Assembly (NCBI RefSeq): GCF_900100185.1
Contig: NZ_FNEN01000001.1
Coordinates: 289,808 to 353,807, forward strand
Source: Natribacillus halophilus
GTDB taxonomy: Bacteria; Bacillota; Bacilli; Bacillales; Marinococcaceae
Length of the DNA stretch: 64,000 nucleotides
Direction: 5' to 3'
A program made the position numbers and the translations under genes. The stretch's first letter is position 1; each line of letters starts with the position of its first letter. The notes under the pieces are model-generated. The model worked only from the letters and a program-made list of their open reading frames with translations. It was not told the origin of the DNA and made no database searches. Positions 1 to 9,125 of this stretch are shown in pieces.

Positions 1-977
1 CCGCCGATGACGAGGAACAGAAACGGTTGAATCATGACCGTCGTTTTTCTCGTCCGCTCGTTAAGCTCTTCCCAAAGCATTTCGCTATAATGGGCAAGGT
101 CTTCGGCCAGCTGCCCGGCCGCTTGTCCGTGGCGGATGACATCGGCGAATTCCTGCTGATAATAGGAAGCACCGGCAATCGCATCATGCAGGCTTTTCCC
201 TTCATTAAGATCCGTTTGTATGCGTTCGCCTTCGGCCTGCAAAAACGGCATTTGTCTTTGTTTAATGAACACCTGTAAAGCATCATGGGCACTGAGTCCG
301 CCCTTTAACAGCTGACTCATTTGCAGACTAACGGTATACGTGATATACAAATGCAGCCAACGTTTGCTGCCCGGGATTTTTTCGACCGTGCGAATTTGTT
401 GGAAAGAGTGAAGCTTTTTAAAACGTTGTTGATAGTAAGCATAGAAACCTACCGTTACAACGATGAACGCGCCAAAGGCAAACGGCAATCCTTCAAAAAG
501 GGTGAAGGTAAAGCTCGTGATCGCGGGGTAGTCAATATCCATCGTTGCAAACAACTCTTCAAACTGGGGAAAGACAAAGAGGGTCATGAACAGGAAGAGC
601 GTGGCGATGATCCAGATGAGGAGAATGGGATAGCGCGCGAGGGTGCGCACTTTTTCCTTAAAACGTTCGCGCTGTTCAAGCATGCGGCCGGCATAATAAA
701 ATCCGTGGGAAAGCATGCCGTAACGTTCGGAAAAGTACAGGTAAGCGCTTATGTCCGAGGGGATTTTTAAAAGCTCCAGCGACTCCACCCACGCCCGACC
801 ATCCTGCAAAGTCGCTATCCACGAAGAAATCGTGTTACGTGCGTGTGGGGGCTCGCCATACATCAGCAGTTTCGCCCCGTGATTGAGCGTATAGCCTCTT
901 TGCAGCAACCGGCCTACGTTGAGGAAAAAGCGGGCTTTATTTTTCGCCTTCCACTTATCCTTTCGTCTAGGTCGCAT
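1..977 (-). CDS. comGB: Competence pilus assembly platform protein ComGB (partial, runs off left edge)
   Basis: Reading the minus strand from the ATG at 977 gives 325 uninterrupted codons that are still open at the window edge. ComGB is the inner-membrane platform protein of the competence pseudopilus, partner of the ATPase ComGA. The translation has a cytoplasmic T2SSF-type domain, a hydrophobic segment near residues 117-136 (RYPILLIWIIATLFLF), a second near 163-181, a second cytoplasmic domain with the family-like stretch FADVIRHGQAAGQLAEDL near 277-294, and the start of a last membrane segment (MIQPFLFLVIG). The family is about 340-345 residues, so only some 20 should be missing. The start overlaps the comGA stop by 11 bases, which suggests translational coupling. 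Confidence 0.93.
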   Translation of the reverse strand, partial: MRPRRKDKWKAKNKARFFLNVGRLLQRGYTLNHGAKLLMYGEPPHARNTISSWIATLQDGRAWVESLELLKIPSDISAYLYFSERYGMLSHGFYYAGRMLEQRERFKEKVRTLARYPILLIWIIATLFLFMTLFVFPQFEELFATMDIDYPAITSFTFTLFEGLPFAFGAFIVVTVGFYAYYQQRFKKLHSFQQIRTVEKIPGSKRWLHLYITYTVSLQMSQLLKGGLSAHDALQVFIKQRQMPFLQAEGERIQTDLNEGKSLHDAIAGASYYQQEFADVIRHGQAAGQLAEDLAHYSEMLWEELNERTRKTTVMIQPFLFLVIG

Positions 978-1977
978 GGGCAGCACGCTCCTCTTCATTG
1001 GCTAAAAGTCCGAGCGCGATCCCTTCCAGACGCTGTTTTTCCAAGCCGTCATCAAAGGACAACGGAAGTTTTTGCACACAATCATCGAGCACTGCCTGTA
1101 GCGGTTCATCAGCCAGAAAACCGAAGATAGCCTTGCGTTGTTCATTGGCATCATAAACGAGCCGCTGGGCAATCACTGCGGCCATGCTTTCGTATAAATA
1201 ATTCGCGGGCACGCCAAACTCCAATAAACGCACGAGAGCTCCGCTCGTATTCCGGGTGTGTAAAGTTGTCAGCACTAGATGACCGGTCATCGCTGCGCGG
1301 ACAGCTATTTTCGCTGTGTGCTCATCACGAATTTCACCGATCATCAGCACGTCCGGGTCGTGGCGCAGAGCGGCTTTCAACGCCTCGGGGTAATAGAGCC
1401 CGGCTTGCTCATTCACTTGCATTTGCGTAAATGCTTCCCGCGGCTTTTCAATCGGATCTTCGACCGAAATCACATGGCGGATCGAGTGTCTCGACATTTC
1501 GTTGAGGAGCGCGTACATCGTCGTTGTTTTTCCCGAACCGGTTGGCCCGGTAAAAATAATCAGACCATGCTCGAGTTCAGCCAACGCGTGCAGGTCGCGC
1601 GAGGCGCTTGCCAAAAGCGGGAGGCTGGCTAAATCCTGTTCATCGTCGGCAGGCAACAGGCGGACGACAAGTCGCTCTCCTTCTCCGATCGGCACAGTGG
1701 AAAGCCGTAAAGAAAGTGAACCTTCCCGGTGCTTGATCGTTAAGGAACCATTTTGGGGCAGTCGGCGTTCACCAATATCCATGCCGGACTGGAATTTAAG
1801 GTGAGCGACTAATTTGTCGGCATTTGCACGGGGAAAGCGGTGTCTTTCCCGTAAAACGCCTTCCGTGCGAAACAATATCGACGTATGGTTGGCATAAGGG
1901 TGGAAATGAATGTCTGTGGCGCGCCTTTCGTAGGCGGAAAGGAAGAGTTTCGTGGACGCTTCTTGAGTGGTTGTCAA
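967..1977 (-). CDS. comGA: Competence type IV pilus ATPase ComGA
   Basis: Secretion ATPase of the GspE/PilB family that powers assembly of the DNA-uptake pseudopilus at the inner face of the membrane. The Walker A motif GPTGSGKTTTMYAL lies near residue 144, the Asp box (SVEDPIE) and the Walker B region MIGEIRDEHTAKIA follow, and a His-box-like stretch GHLVLTTLHTRN is present. At 336 aa it is near the family length. The start is a TTG preceded by GGGAGGTG at a 6-7 base gap. It is the first gene of the comG operon, followed by overlapping comGB. The upstream 130 bases hold A- and T-tracts, as expected for a ComK target, but no clean ComK box. Confidence 0.96.
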   Translation of the reverse strand: MTTTQEASTKLFLSAYERRATDIHFHPYANHTSILFRTEGVLRERHRFPRANADKLVAHLKFQSGMDIGERRLPQNGSLTIKHREGSLSLRLSTVPIGEGERLVVRLLPADDEQDLASLPLLASASRDLHALAELEHGLIIFTGPTGSGKTTTMYALLNEMSRHSIRHVISVEDPIEKPREAFTQMQVNEQAGLYYPEALKAALRHDPDVLMIGEIRDEHTAKIAVRAAMTGHLVLTTLHTRNTSGALVRLLEFGVPANYLYESMAAVIAQRLVYDANEQRKAIFGFLADEPLQAVLDDCVQKLPLSFDDGLEKQRLEGIALGLLANEEERAAHAT

Positions 1978-2062
1978 TCGGACACCTCCCTTGCTGAAAT
2001 TAAGGAGGCTCTCTCACACTTGTACTATTCGACGTAAAAACTTTTTCTCCTTCTTTTTTCGC

Positions 2063-2084
2063 AAAAAAAGTATAAACTTTTTTT
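2063..2084. promoter_or_regulatory. A-tract/T-tract palindrome upstream of comGA
   Basis: A perfect inverted repeat, AAAAAAAGT-ATAA-ACTTTTTTT, lies about 86 bases upstream of the comGA start. ComK recognises paired A-rich and T-rich boxes (A4-N5-T4). Here the spacing is different, so a ComK role is only a possibility. It could also be a terminator facing either way. Confidence 0.3.
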
Positions 2085-2110
2085 ATCCGTTCATAATACT
2101 GTATGTAGAA

Positions 2111-2185
2111 TGGGATGTAGCCAAGCGGTAAGGCAATGGACTTTGACTCCATGACGCGTAGGTTCGAATCCTGCCATCCCAGCCA
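2111..2185 (+). tRNA. trnQ: tRNA-Gln (anticodon TTG)
   Basis: 75-nt cloverleaf with the acceptor stem TGGGATG / CATCCCA, D-loop AGCCAAGCGGTAAGGCA, anticodon loop CTTTGAC (anticodon TTG), T-arm GGTTCGAATCC and an encoded CCA end. It stands alone between comGA (minus strand) and the acidic membrane-protein gene, and a terminator follows it. Confidence 0.97.
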
Positions 2186-2196
2186 TACATAGGAAG

Positions 2197-2229
2197 ACGC
2201 TCGCGTGGGAACAAGCGCGGGCGTTTTTG
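2197..2229 (+). terminator. Terminator of tRNA-Gln
   Basis: The stem ACGCTCGCG / CGCGGGCGT has nine pairs with one G-U and a 10-base loop. It is followed by TTTTTGT, 12 bases after the tRNA end. Confidence 0.8.
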
Positions 2230-2429
2230 TGTCGGCGCAGGAACATCCGCCCAATTTTATCAGCCGTTGAAAAGCTCACGTACCTCAGTTTAGATATTCT
2301 TTCCAATTAGAGGGACGCTGGAGAAACCATTATTTCCATCTCAAGGGATACAAGAGTCCTTCCGCGTACCTCCGATTGGTTATTCATTCCATTTCGAGGG
2401 GCGCTGGCCGTATCCAAGGCCAACTACCC
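2230..2429. other. Gene-free spacer with a loose direct repeat
   Basis: No credible ORF. The motif TTCCA(A/T)(T/C)T(A/C)(G/A)AGGG occurs at 2301, 2334 and 2387, the last two 53 bases apart. GAGGGACGCTGG (2310) and GAGGGGCGCTGG (2396) also match. This may be a decayed relative of the 52-bp arrays found elsewhere in the window, but it is too degenerate to call one. Confidence 0.3.
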
Positions 2430-3005
2430 TCACTCAGCCGTCTCACTTTCAACCCACCAAAAATTGTCATAATCGTCCATGCCGGGGAAAGGGGGATCGG
2501 CAAATGTGGGGTCCTCACCGCCCTGACCCGCATGATTCATCCACGTATGCAAATAATGGACTTCTGCTTCGTCCGCTGCTTCCGGTAACTGCACGGAGAT
2601 TGATCCTTCATATCCGTAGACATCATTCGTTTCCAGACGATTGGGGAATTCAAAAATCAGGCCTTCATCAACGACGGTGGCTTCCGTTTCATGGATGACC
2701 TCATCGTCCTGGTAAAGCTGTAATTCGTGTTCCGCAAATTCATCACCTGCAAGAACGTCCCCATTTTCATAAGCGACGATCCCCATGTAGTCTTCGCCTT
2801 CCAGCTCTTCATCAGGCAACTCCGTCCAGTTCCACTCGGCGTCCAACTGCTCACCTTCCATGTCGGCATTCATCTGCACATGTTCCTGGAGATCCTCGTG
2901 GTCGATGGTTTCCTCGCCTGTAATATAAAGCCAGCCGCCTATAAATAAAAAAATCATGAGAAAGCCGGGGATAATGATCATCCATGTATTCCCGCTTTTA
3001 AGCAT
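2430..3005 (-). CDS. Acidic single-pass membrane protein, function unknown
   Basis: 191 aa. There is one N-terminal membrane anchor (about residues 8-28, IIIPGFLMIFLFIGGWLYI), and the rest is predicted outside and extremely rich in Asp and Glu. I recognise no catalytic motif. The C-terminal half contains short His/Trp patches (HYLHTWMNHAGQ, NFWWVE) that could bind metal, but this is speculation. Its ATG overlaps the thiE stop codon (ATGCTTAA), so the two genes are translationally coupled. That is the only functional hint. The acidity fits an extracytoplasmic protein of a halophile. Confidence 0.75.
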   Translation of the reverse strand: MLKSGNTWMIIIPGFLMIFLFIGGWLYITGEETIDHEDLQEHVQMNADMEGEQLDAEWNWTELPDEELEGEDYMGIVAYENGDVLAGDEFAEHELQLYQDDEVIHETEATVVDEGLIFEFPNRLETNDVYGYEGSISVQLPEAADEAEVHYLHTWMNHAGQGGEDPTFADPPFPGMDDYDNFWWVESETAE

Positions 3006-3636
3006 CTCTCTCCCTCGCCTCCGTTAAAATGTCCGTGAAGGCCCTGCATGTGCCTTCAATGTCGTTACTTGTGACGACTTCACTAATGACCGCCAATCCA
3101 TTGACACCCGTGGCCGCCACCGCTTCGGCGTTCTCCAGTTTGATGCCTCCGATCGCCACCGTCGGGATCGATACGTGTTTGCGAATCTCTTTTAGCCCGG
3201 CCACGCCGAGTTCGGCTTCCGTGTCTTCCTTGGAGCTCGTTTCATAGACGGGTCCGATACCGATGTAGTCCGCGCCCAGCTTCTCGGCCTCGAGCGCCTC
3301 TTCCTTCGTATGAGTGGAAATACCGATCAGCTTGTCAGCTCCCAGCAACGCGCGTGCTTCGCCGAGCGGAAAATCCCCCTGCCCCACGTGCACACCATCG
3401 GCATTAATCGCCAGAGCCACGTCCAAATGATCATTCATAATAAACGGAACTTGATAACGACGCGCCAATTGTTGCAACTGGCGCCCCTTCTCGATTAACG
3501 CCGCTTTATCGCTTTCCTTATCCCGCAATTGTATCGCACCGGCGCCCCCTTTTAAGGCCGCCTCCATGACTGAGAGTAATGAGCGTTCGGGATGTAATTT
3601 TTCTGCTGATATCACATAAAGACCTGACGTCCACAC
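2998..3636 (-). CDS. thiE: Thiamine-phosphate synthase
   Basis: Joins HMP-diphosphate and HET-phosphate to thiamine phosphate in the cytosol. The TIM-barrel signatures are visible in order: [50 protein letters not shown] and TVAIGGI. The open frame extends upstream into the rocD region, but AAGGAGG lies seven bases before a GTG at 3636, giving a normal 212-aa protein, so I use that start. No other thiamine genes and no TPP riboswitch are near: only 87 bases separate it from rocD. It is coupled to the acidic membrane protein downstream. Confidence 0.93.
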   Translation of the reverse strand: MWTSGLYVISAEKLHPERSLLSVMEAALKGGAGAIQLRDKESDKAALIEKGRQLQQLARRYQVPFIMNDHLDVALAINADGVHVGQGDFPLGEARALLGADKLIGISTHTKEEALEAEKLGADYIGIGPVYETSSKEDTEAELGVAGLKEIRKHVSIPTVAIGGIKLENAEAVAATGVNGLAVISEVVTSNDIEGTCRAFTDILTEARERDA

Positions 3637-3723
3637 AACGATTCCTCCTTGATATCTCTGATGCCTTCTGTAAAAATTGTAAGAGATCTCATTACGAGGC
3701 GCAACAGAAAGGGGACGAGCTTC

Positions 3724-4917
3724 ATGAACACAACCGAAACACTGATGGAATGGCATGACGATTACGGAGCCAAAAATTATTCTCCACTCCCGGTCGTCAT
3801 CGCCGGCGGAGAGGGCTCATGGGTTGAGGATACGGAAGGGAACCGGTATCTGGACATGCTAAGCGCTTATTCCGCGCTCAATCAAGGCCACCGTCATCCG
3901 ACGATTATGAAAGCGTTAACCGAGCAAGCCGGGCGTATCACCCTTACATCTCGAGCCTTTCACAACGACCAAATCGGCCCTTTTTATAAAAAACTCTCCG
4001 AATTGACGGGGATGGATAAAATTTTGCCGATGAACACCGGTGCGGAAGCGGTGGAAACAGCGCTCAAGGCCGCGCGGCGTTGGGGCTATCGCGTCAAGGG
4101 CATCGCGGAAAATCAGGCGGAAGTCATCGTCTGTACGGAAAATTTCCATGGCCGTACACTGGCGCCTGTCTCTCTGTCGTCCAATCCGGAATACCAGGCG
4201 GACTTCGGCCCCTTACTACCGGGGGTCACCATCGTTCCTTATGGGGACATAGAAGCTTTAAGAGAAGCGATCACTCCGAACACAGCCGCGTTTTTGTTCG
4301 AGCCGATCCAGGGGGAGGCCGGCATTCGCATCCCTCCCGAAGGCTATGTGCGTGATGTTCGCGCGCTCTGCGATGAGACGAACGTACTTATGATCGCCGA
4401 CGAAATCCAATGCGGGCTCGGCCGCACGGGCAGGATGTTCGCCTGTGATCACGAAGACATCAAACCCGACATGTTCATTCTCGGTAAAGCCCTCGGCGGA
4501 GGGGTCATGCCTATCTCCGCGATCGCTGCCGATGCGAATATTCTCGGCTTGTTTGAACCCGGCTCCCACGGCTCGACATTCGGCGGCAATCCATTGGCCT
4601 GCGCGGTTTCGAGCGCAGCACTGGCGGTCATCACGGACGAGGCCTTGCCTGCCCGGGCAGAAAAACTTGGGGCATCTTTTATCGAGCGCTGCAAACAAAT
4701 CAGCCATCCCGCGATTAAAGAAGTCCGCGGAAAAGGACTGTTCATCGGCATCGAGCTCCACGAACGAGCCCGCCCCTATTGCGAGCGCCTAATGAACGCC
4801 GGCTTGTTGTGCAAAGAAACCCATGAAAATGTTCTCCGGCTCGCGCCGCCGCTCACGATCGCTGAAGAAGATTTGGAATGGGCACTCACCCGTATCGAAG
4901 AAGTTTTTGCCCACTAG
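3724..4917 (+). CDS. rocD: Ornithine aminotransferase
   Basis: PLP enzyme that converts ornithine and 2-oxoglutarate to glutamate semialdehyde and glutamate, the step after arginase in arginine breakdown. Class-III aminotransferase marks are present: [17 protein letters not shown], the cofactor motif [13 protein letters not shown], and the PLP lysine in [10 protein letters not shown]. With the ATG at 3724 (AAAGGGGA upstream) the protein has 397 residues, which is normal. A longer frame from 3649 exists but lacks a Shine-Dalgarno site and would cover the thiE leader. Arginase (rocF) lies 1.5 kb away on the other strand. I saw no sigma-54 (-12/-24) promoter. Confidence 0.95.
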   Translation: MNTTETLMEWHDDYGAKNYSPLPVVIAGGEGSWVEDTEGNRYLDMLSAYSALNQGHRHPTIMKALTEQAGRITLTSRAFHNDQIGPFYKKLSELTGMDKILPMNTGAEAVETALKAARRWGYRVKGIAENQAEVIVCTENFHGRTLAPVSLSSNPEYQADFGPLLPGVTIVPYGDIEALREAITPNTAAFLFEPIQGEAGIRIPPEGYVRDVRALCDETNVLMIADEIQCGLGRTGRMFACDHEDIKPDMFILGKALGGGVMPISAIAADANILGLFEPGSHGSTFGGNPLACAVSSAALAVITDEALPARAEKLGASFIERCKQISHPAIKEVRGKGLFIGIELHERARPYCERLMNAGLLCKETHENVLRLAPPLTIAEEDLEWALTRIEEVFAH

Positions 4918-4946
4918 GAAAGCGGCCTTCAACAAGGCCGCTTTCC
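4917..4946. terminator. Hairpin between convergent rocD and aspA
   Basis: A perfect 13-bp stem, GGAAAGCGGCCTT / AAGGCCGCTTTCC, with loop CAAC, starts inside the rocD stop codon and ends at the base before the aspA stop. No strong T-run. It probably serves both converging genes. Confidence 0.7.
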
Positions 4947-6356
4947 TCATTCCATAAATCGGGCGCCTGCAATGCCGGGATTGGTCATTTCCTGCGGATC
5001 GAGAATTTCCTCCAGTTCCTCTTCCGATAATATACCACGCTCGATACAGATGTCTTTCACGGAGCGATCGGACTCAAGGGCTTCCTTGGCCACTCTGGAG
5101 GCGACTTCATAGCCAACGTGCGGATTGATCGCGGTAATAATCCCCACGCTTTTATGCACCATGTCCTTGGCTTCTTCCACATTCGCACTCATTCCTTCGA
5201 GTGTATAACGCCTGAAAACGTTAAGGCCATTTTCCAGGACTGACAATGATTGCAATAAGTTAAAAACGAGCACCGGGCCCATAACGTTGATTTCCAATTG
5301 GCCGGCCTCGGAAGCCAGACTAATCGTTTGGTCGTTGCCGCTGACCTGAAAAGAAATCTGGTTGATCACCTCACACATCACCGGGTTCACTTTTCCGGGC
5401 ATAATAGATGAACCGGGTTGTCGGGCGGGAAGGTTAATTTCATTCAAGCCTGTCCGTGGCCCGGAACTCATCAGCCGCAAATCATTGGACATCTTGGAAA
5501 GGTTAATGGCGAGCACTTTCAAGGAACCGGAGAGCTCTGTGTAGGCATCGGTATTTTGAGTGGCATCGACAAGATCATCGGCCTTCCTGAGGTTTAAACC
5601 TGTTAAGTCAGCGAGATACTTCGCTACCGTTTCAATGTAGTCTGGCTCGGCATTCAAGCCTGTCCCGACAGCGGTCGCGCCCATATTGATATCATTCAGA
5701 TTATCGAGCGCCCGTTCAATTCTGGCCAGATCCCGTTCCAGCATACGGCGATACGCGCCGATTTCCTGGCCGAGCCGAATCGGCACGGCATCTTGCAAGT
5801 GGGTTCGTCCCATTTTTATGACATCATCAAACTCTTTTTCTTTCTTTTTCAGGGTATCGATGACTTCTTCAAGCACATCTTCCAAGCCTTTGGCCAGGTT
5901 AAGGGCGGCGATGTGAATCGCGGTCGGAAAGGTATCATTCGTCGACTGGGCCATATTGACGTGCGTATTCGGGCTTAACCGATCGTATTCCCCTTTTTCA
6001 TACCCGAGAATTTCAATCGCCCGATTGGCGATGACTTCGTTTGCATTCATATTAATAGACGTTCCGGCCCCGCCCTGAATCGCATCGACGACAAATTGAT
6101 CATTAAAATCGCCCTCGATCACTTCTTCTGCTGCTTTAATGACAGCGCTCGCGATGGACTTGTTCAAGCTTCCCACATCTCTATTCGCCATCGCGGCTGA
6201 TTTCTTCACGTAGCCAAAGGCCTCAATCAATGCGTTGTGGGGCGGATAACCTGTGATCGGGAAATTTTCTTGCGCCCGCACCGTCTGGATGCCGTAATAA
6301 GCGTCCGCCGGCACTTGCTTTTCCCCTAAATAATCCTTTTCTACACGATGTTCCAT
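4947..6356 (-). CDS. aspA: Aspartate ammonia-lyase (aspartase)
   Basis: 469-aa member of the aspartase/fumarase superfamily; deaminates L-aspartate to fumarate and ammonia. The superfamily signature GSSIMPGKVNPV is at residues 315-326, and the substrate-binding stretches GAGTSINMNANEV and GRTHLQDAVP are present. Aspartase rather than class-II fumarase is favoured by the N-terminus (RVEKDYLGEKQVP, YYGIQTVRA) and by the amino-acid-catabolic neighbours rocF and rocD. It is preceded by GGAGGG and lies upstream of no other gene in its direction before the convergent rocD. rocF is 67 bases upstream and probably co-transcribed. Confidence 0.93.
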   Translation of the reverse strand: MEHRVEKDYLGEKQVPADAYYGIQTVRAQENFPITGYPPHNALIEAFGYVKKSAAMANRDVGSLNKSIASAVIKAAEEVIEGDFNDQFVVDAIQGGAGTSINMNANEVIANRAIEILGYEKGEYDRLSPNTHVNMAQSTNDTFPTAIHIAALNLAKGLEDVLEEVIDTLKKKEKEFDDVIKMGRTHLQDAVPIRLGQEIGAYRRMLERDLARIERALDNLNDINMGATAVGTGLNAEPDYIETVAKYLADLTGLNLRKADDLVDATQNTDAYTELSGSLKVLAINLSKMSNDLRLMSSGPRTGLNEINLPARQPGSSIMPGKVNPVMCEVINQISFQVSGNDQTISLASEAGQLEINVMGPVLVFNLLQSLSVLENGLNVFRRYTLEGMSANVEEAKDMVHKSVGIITAINPHVGYEVASRVAKEALESDRSVKDICIERGILSEEELEEILDPQEMTNPGIAGARFME

Positions 6357-6423
6357 GCCATATTTCCCTCCGTTTTGGATGTGAAAGGTAGGAGGTTATT
6401 ACCCCCTGTCTCTGATCCTTGTT

Positions 6424-7317
6424 TTACTTAATTTTCTCCCCGAATAACGATCCTATAAGCGCGACAGCAGCTTCGGCTGTTTTGTTTTTCTCGTCGAGGA
6501 TGGGATTGACCTCGACGAATTCACAAGAAGTAATGTCGGTCGTTTCCGCCAGCATTTCCATCGCCAGATGACTTTCCCGGTACGTCAAACCGCCGACGAC
6601 CGGGGTGCCTACACCGGGAGCGTCGATGGGGTCGAGTCCGTCCAGATCCAGGCTGAGATGAATGCCGTCACAGTGGCTTAAATAAGCATTCGTCTGCGTC
6701 ATGACTTCGCTCATGCCGAGGCGGTCGACTTCATGCATCGTGAACACTTTGAGTCCGGATTCTTGAATGAGCGTCTTTTCCGCAGCATCGAGCGCCCGCG
6801 CGCCGATAATAACGACATTTTCGGGTTTAATCGCGGGCAGGCCGCCGGCGATTTCCGTCAATGAGTCGTGGCCACGGCCGAGACTGACCGCGAGGGGCAT
6901 GCCATGAATATTTCCGGAGGGGGAGGTTTCCGCGGTGTTCAAATCGCCGTGGGCATCGTACCAGATGACGCCGAGATTTTGATAATGCTGACTGATCCCG
7001 GCAAGGGTCCCGATGGAAATGCTATGGTCGCCGCCGAAAACGAGGGGAAAGGCATCAGCCGACATCATCTCATCCATTTTTTTGGCCAGTCGCCGGTTGG
7101 TCTCTACCACCGCTTGCAAGTGTTGTAGATCCTCCCCGATGTCTTGATCATAGCGCTTGGGCACCGTCAGATCCCCATGGTCTTGCACCTGGTAACCAAG
7201 CGCTTGCAAACGCTCAAGCACGCCTGCATAACGAATCGCACTCGGCCCCATGTCGACGCCTCTGCGATTTTGTCCTAAATCGAGCGGCACCCCTAGCATC
7301 GATAGATTTTTCAACAT
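6424..7317 (-). CDS. rocF: Arginase
   Basis: Binuclear manganese hydrolase that splits arginine into ornithine and urea. All metal-binding motifs are present: GGDHSISIGT, WYDAHGDLNT and the SLDLDGLDP motif, with HGMPLAVSLG between. 297 aa is the family length. GAGGGG precedes the ATG by about nine bases. With rocD and aspA it makes a small amino-acid degradation group. No rocA, rocE or rocR is in view, so its regulator is unknown. Confidence 0.95.
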   Translation of the reverse strand: MLKNLSMLGVPLDLGQNRRGVDMGPSAIRYAGVLERLQALGYQVQDHGDLTVPKRYDQDIGEDLQHLQAVVETNRRLAKKMDEMMSADAFPLVFGGDHSISIGTLAGISQHYQNLGVIWYDAHGDLNTAETSPSGNIHGMPLAVSLGRGHDSLTEIAGGLPAIKPENVVIIGARALDAAEKTLIQESGLKVFTMHEVDRLGMSEVMTQTNAYLSHCDGIHLSLDLDGLDPIDAPGVGTPVVGGLTYRESHLAMEMLAETTDITSCEFVEVNPILDEKNKTAEAAVALIGSLFGEKIK

Positions 7318-7356
7318 TTTTATGTACCCCTCTCTATGTCAACGGTTGCCAAAATA

Positions 7357-8304
7357 TTATCTGCCGAGTCGTCGCAGTGCGAGCCACGCACCCCCGTAAA
7401 TACCGGCATCATTACCGAGACGCGCGAATTCGAACGCTAAATGTCTGTCGGCCTCTTTCAAAACAAGCCGTTTAAAATGGGCGACGACCGGCTGTAACAA
7501 TGTCTGCCCGGCCGCTGACACTCCCCCGCCGATAACGATTTTTTCCGGATTGACAATCGTCGCCGCATTCGCGAGGGCATAGGCCAAATAATAAGCAGCC
7601 TCATCGACGATTCGCGTCGCGAGAGCATCACCTGCTTCGGCGGCCTTATAGATATCAATGGCTTCACTGTTTTCGTGCAAGGGGCTGGGCCCATCGTCAT
7701 TACGAAGGTGGTCATGCAGGCTGCGCCGCAAGCCCTTGGCCGCCACATACTCCTCCAGACAGCCTTCCCGTCCACACGTGCACAGCCGTCCATGAGGAAC
7801 GACAAGCGTATGGCCGATCTCTCCCGCCGTCCCTCTGGGACCCGTCACGAGGTTCCCATTGATGATCATCCCGCCGCCCACACCGGTGCCGAGGGTGATG
7901 AACAAGGTTGAAGCTTCCTTTTTACCCGCGCCTTGCCAATACTCACCGGCGGCAGCGAGATTCGCATCATTGTTGATAAACACGGGTATATCGAGGGCTT
8001 CCGCGAGTGTGGCTTGTAAAGGATAATCGTGCCAACCAATGTTTACGGCGTTGTGGACGATCCCCGCCGTTTCATCGATAAAACCCGGCACGCCGACACC
8101 CACGCCAAGCCGCTCTTCTTTGGCTATCCCCTCGTCCAGCAAGCGTTTTTCAATGCTGCTTGCGATGCGAGCGGGGAAATGCCTGGCATCATCGTCTGTG
8201 TCGGTCGAAATTTTCCAGTGGGTAAGCTTTTCGCCTTCGGGGGTAAACACCCCAAATTTTGTCGATGTTCCACCGACATCGACGCCTACAATATACTTTG
8301 TCAT
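7357..8304 (-). CDS. glcK: Glucokinase, ROK family
   Basis: Phosphorylates glucose to glucose-6-phosphate. The ATP-binding N-terminus reads GVDVGGTSTKFGVF, and the ROK motif includes the zinc-binding CTCGREGCLEEYV. The central LFITLGTGVGGG and the later IVIGGGVS are typical. I start at the ATG at 8304 (MTKYIVGVD) because GGGGAG lies eight bases before it. An in-frame ATG five codons upstream has no better site. The gene order gluP ... yqgQ-glcK is the one known from B. subtilis. Confidence 0.94.
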   Translation of the reverse strand: MTKYIVGVDVGGTSTKFGVFTPEGEKLTHWKISTDTDDDARHFPARIASSIEKRLLDEGIAKEERLGVGVGVPGFIDETAGIVHNAVNIGWHDYPLQATLAEALDIPVFINNDANLAAAGEYWQGAGKKEASTLFITLGTGVGGGMIINGNLVTGPRGTAGEIGHTLVVPHGRLCTCGREGCLEEYVAAKGLRRSLHDHLRNDDGPSPLHENSEAIDIYKAAEAGDALATRIVDEAAYYLAYALANAATIVNPEKIVIGGGVSAAGQTLLQPVVAHFKRLVLKEADRHLAFEFARLGNDAGIYGGAWLALRRLGR

Positions 8305-8327
8305 GATGCGTCTCCCCATTCCCCTGA

Positions 8328-8540
8328 CTACTCGTCGTTATTGTTCTCCAGCTTCCGCTGTTCGGCTTGCAGGATCTGTCTGCAAGCGACATAATCGTTC
8401 GTCTCCAATAATCCCAATTCCCGTAACATCGACAATTCTTCTTCCATCAGGATCAGATCAGCTTCCACGTCGCGCGTATAGATCACAGATTGGTAGCTTA
8501 ACAACAGTTTTCGTACGTCATGGAGTGTTTTTAATGGCAT
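8328..8540 (-). CDS. yqgQ: YqgQ family small protein
   Basis: 70 aa, small helical protein of the DUF910 (YqgQ) family, function unknown. The family-like core TLHDVRKLLLSYQSVIYTRD is followed by an acidic Met-rich helix (LILMEEELSMLRELGL). Position directly upstream of glcK supports the name. The ATG at 8540 lies 10 bases past the stop of the preceding gene without a clear Shine-Dalgarno site. A TTG at 8582 inside that gene is the alternative and would add 14 residues. Confidence 0.85.
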   Translation of the reverse strand: MPLKTLHDVRKLLLSYQSVIYTRDVEADLILMEEELSMLRELGLLETNDYVACRQILQAEQRKLENNNDE

Positions 8541-8550
8541 AACAGTTTTA

Positions 8551-9042
8551 TTATAGCAATATTGCCACGGAAGCAAAAACAAGAACGATCAACGGCACGT
8601 AAGGAAGCCATGCAAACCGGGGCCAGTAGGAAAATAAATAGTTTTGGACTAAAAAACCGATTAATAATCCGGCCGCAAACACGAGCACGAGAATGATATA
8701 AGTGAATATGACCGAGACCCATGTATTCACAAGCGCGCCTGTCAGAATAAACAGGGCAGCCATACTTAGCCAAACACGGTAATTCCGACGGCTAAAATAG
8801 CCGTAAAACGGATGATAGACCATGAGCGCCGTTATGATGAAGGCGCATACACCCAAAAACCATAACGCTTCGAGCCATCCATCCGAGATAAAACTCAAAT
8901 AACCGTTACTCAACGTAAACCCCACGTAGCCACCGGCGGCGAAAAGAATGAGGATGAAAAACATCCACCTCTCCCATTCCGCGGACCGCTGGTAAAACAA
9001 GAGTGCCCCGGTCACCGTCGCCACGGCAAGCGCAGAAAGCAT
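8551..9042 (-). CDS. Multi-pass membrane protein, function unknown
   Basis: 163 aa, almost entirely hydrophobic, with about five or six predicted membrane helices joined by very short loops (for example LFILTGALVNTWVSVIFTY and LVLVFAAGLLIGFLV). No charged pocket or family motif that I recognise. It sits between gluP and yqgQ. A role linked to the rhomboid protease is possible, but only by location. Confidence is for the gene being real. Confidence 0.7.
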   Translation of the reverse strand: MLSALAVATVTGALLFYQRSAEWERWMFFILILFAAGGYVGFTLSNGYLSFISDGWLEALWFLGVCAFIITALMVYHPFYGYFSRRNYRVWLSMAALFILTGALVNTWVSVIFTYIILVLVFAAGLLIGFLVQNYLFSYWPRFAWLPYVPLIVLVFASVAILL

Positions 9043-9125
9043 ATCGTCCTCCCCCTCTCTCTCGTACGGTACAACCTTACAACAAACGTATGCGGCATAG
9101 AGGTGAGAGATGAGAGGTGGGAGTT

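Noticed and set aside
2063..2084. Relation between the comGA palindrome and the R1 hairpin
   Set aside because: They share only AAAGT...ACTTT, which is expected from A- and T-tract hairpins.
3637..3723. TPP riboswitch upstream of thiE
   Set aside because: Only 87 bases and no THI-box motif (CTGAGA) present.
3637..3756. Longer ThiE start and longer RocD start covering each other's leader
   Set aside because: Both internal starts have proper ribosome sites and give family-length proteins.
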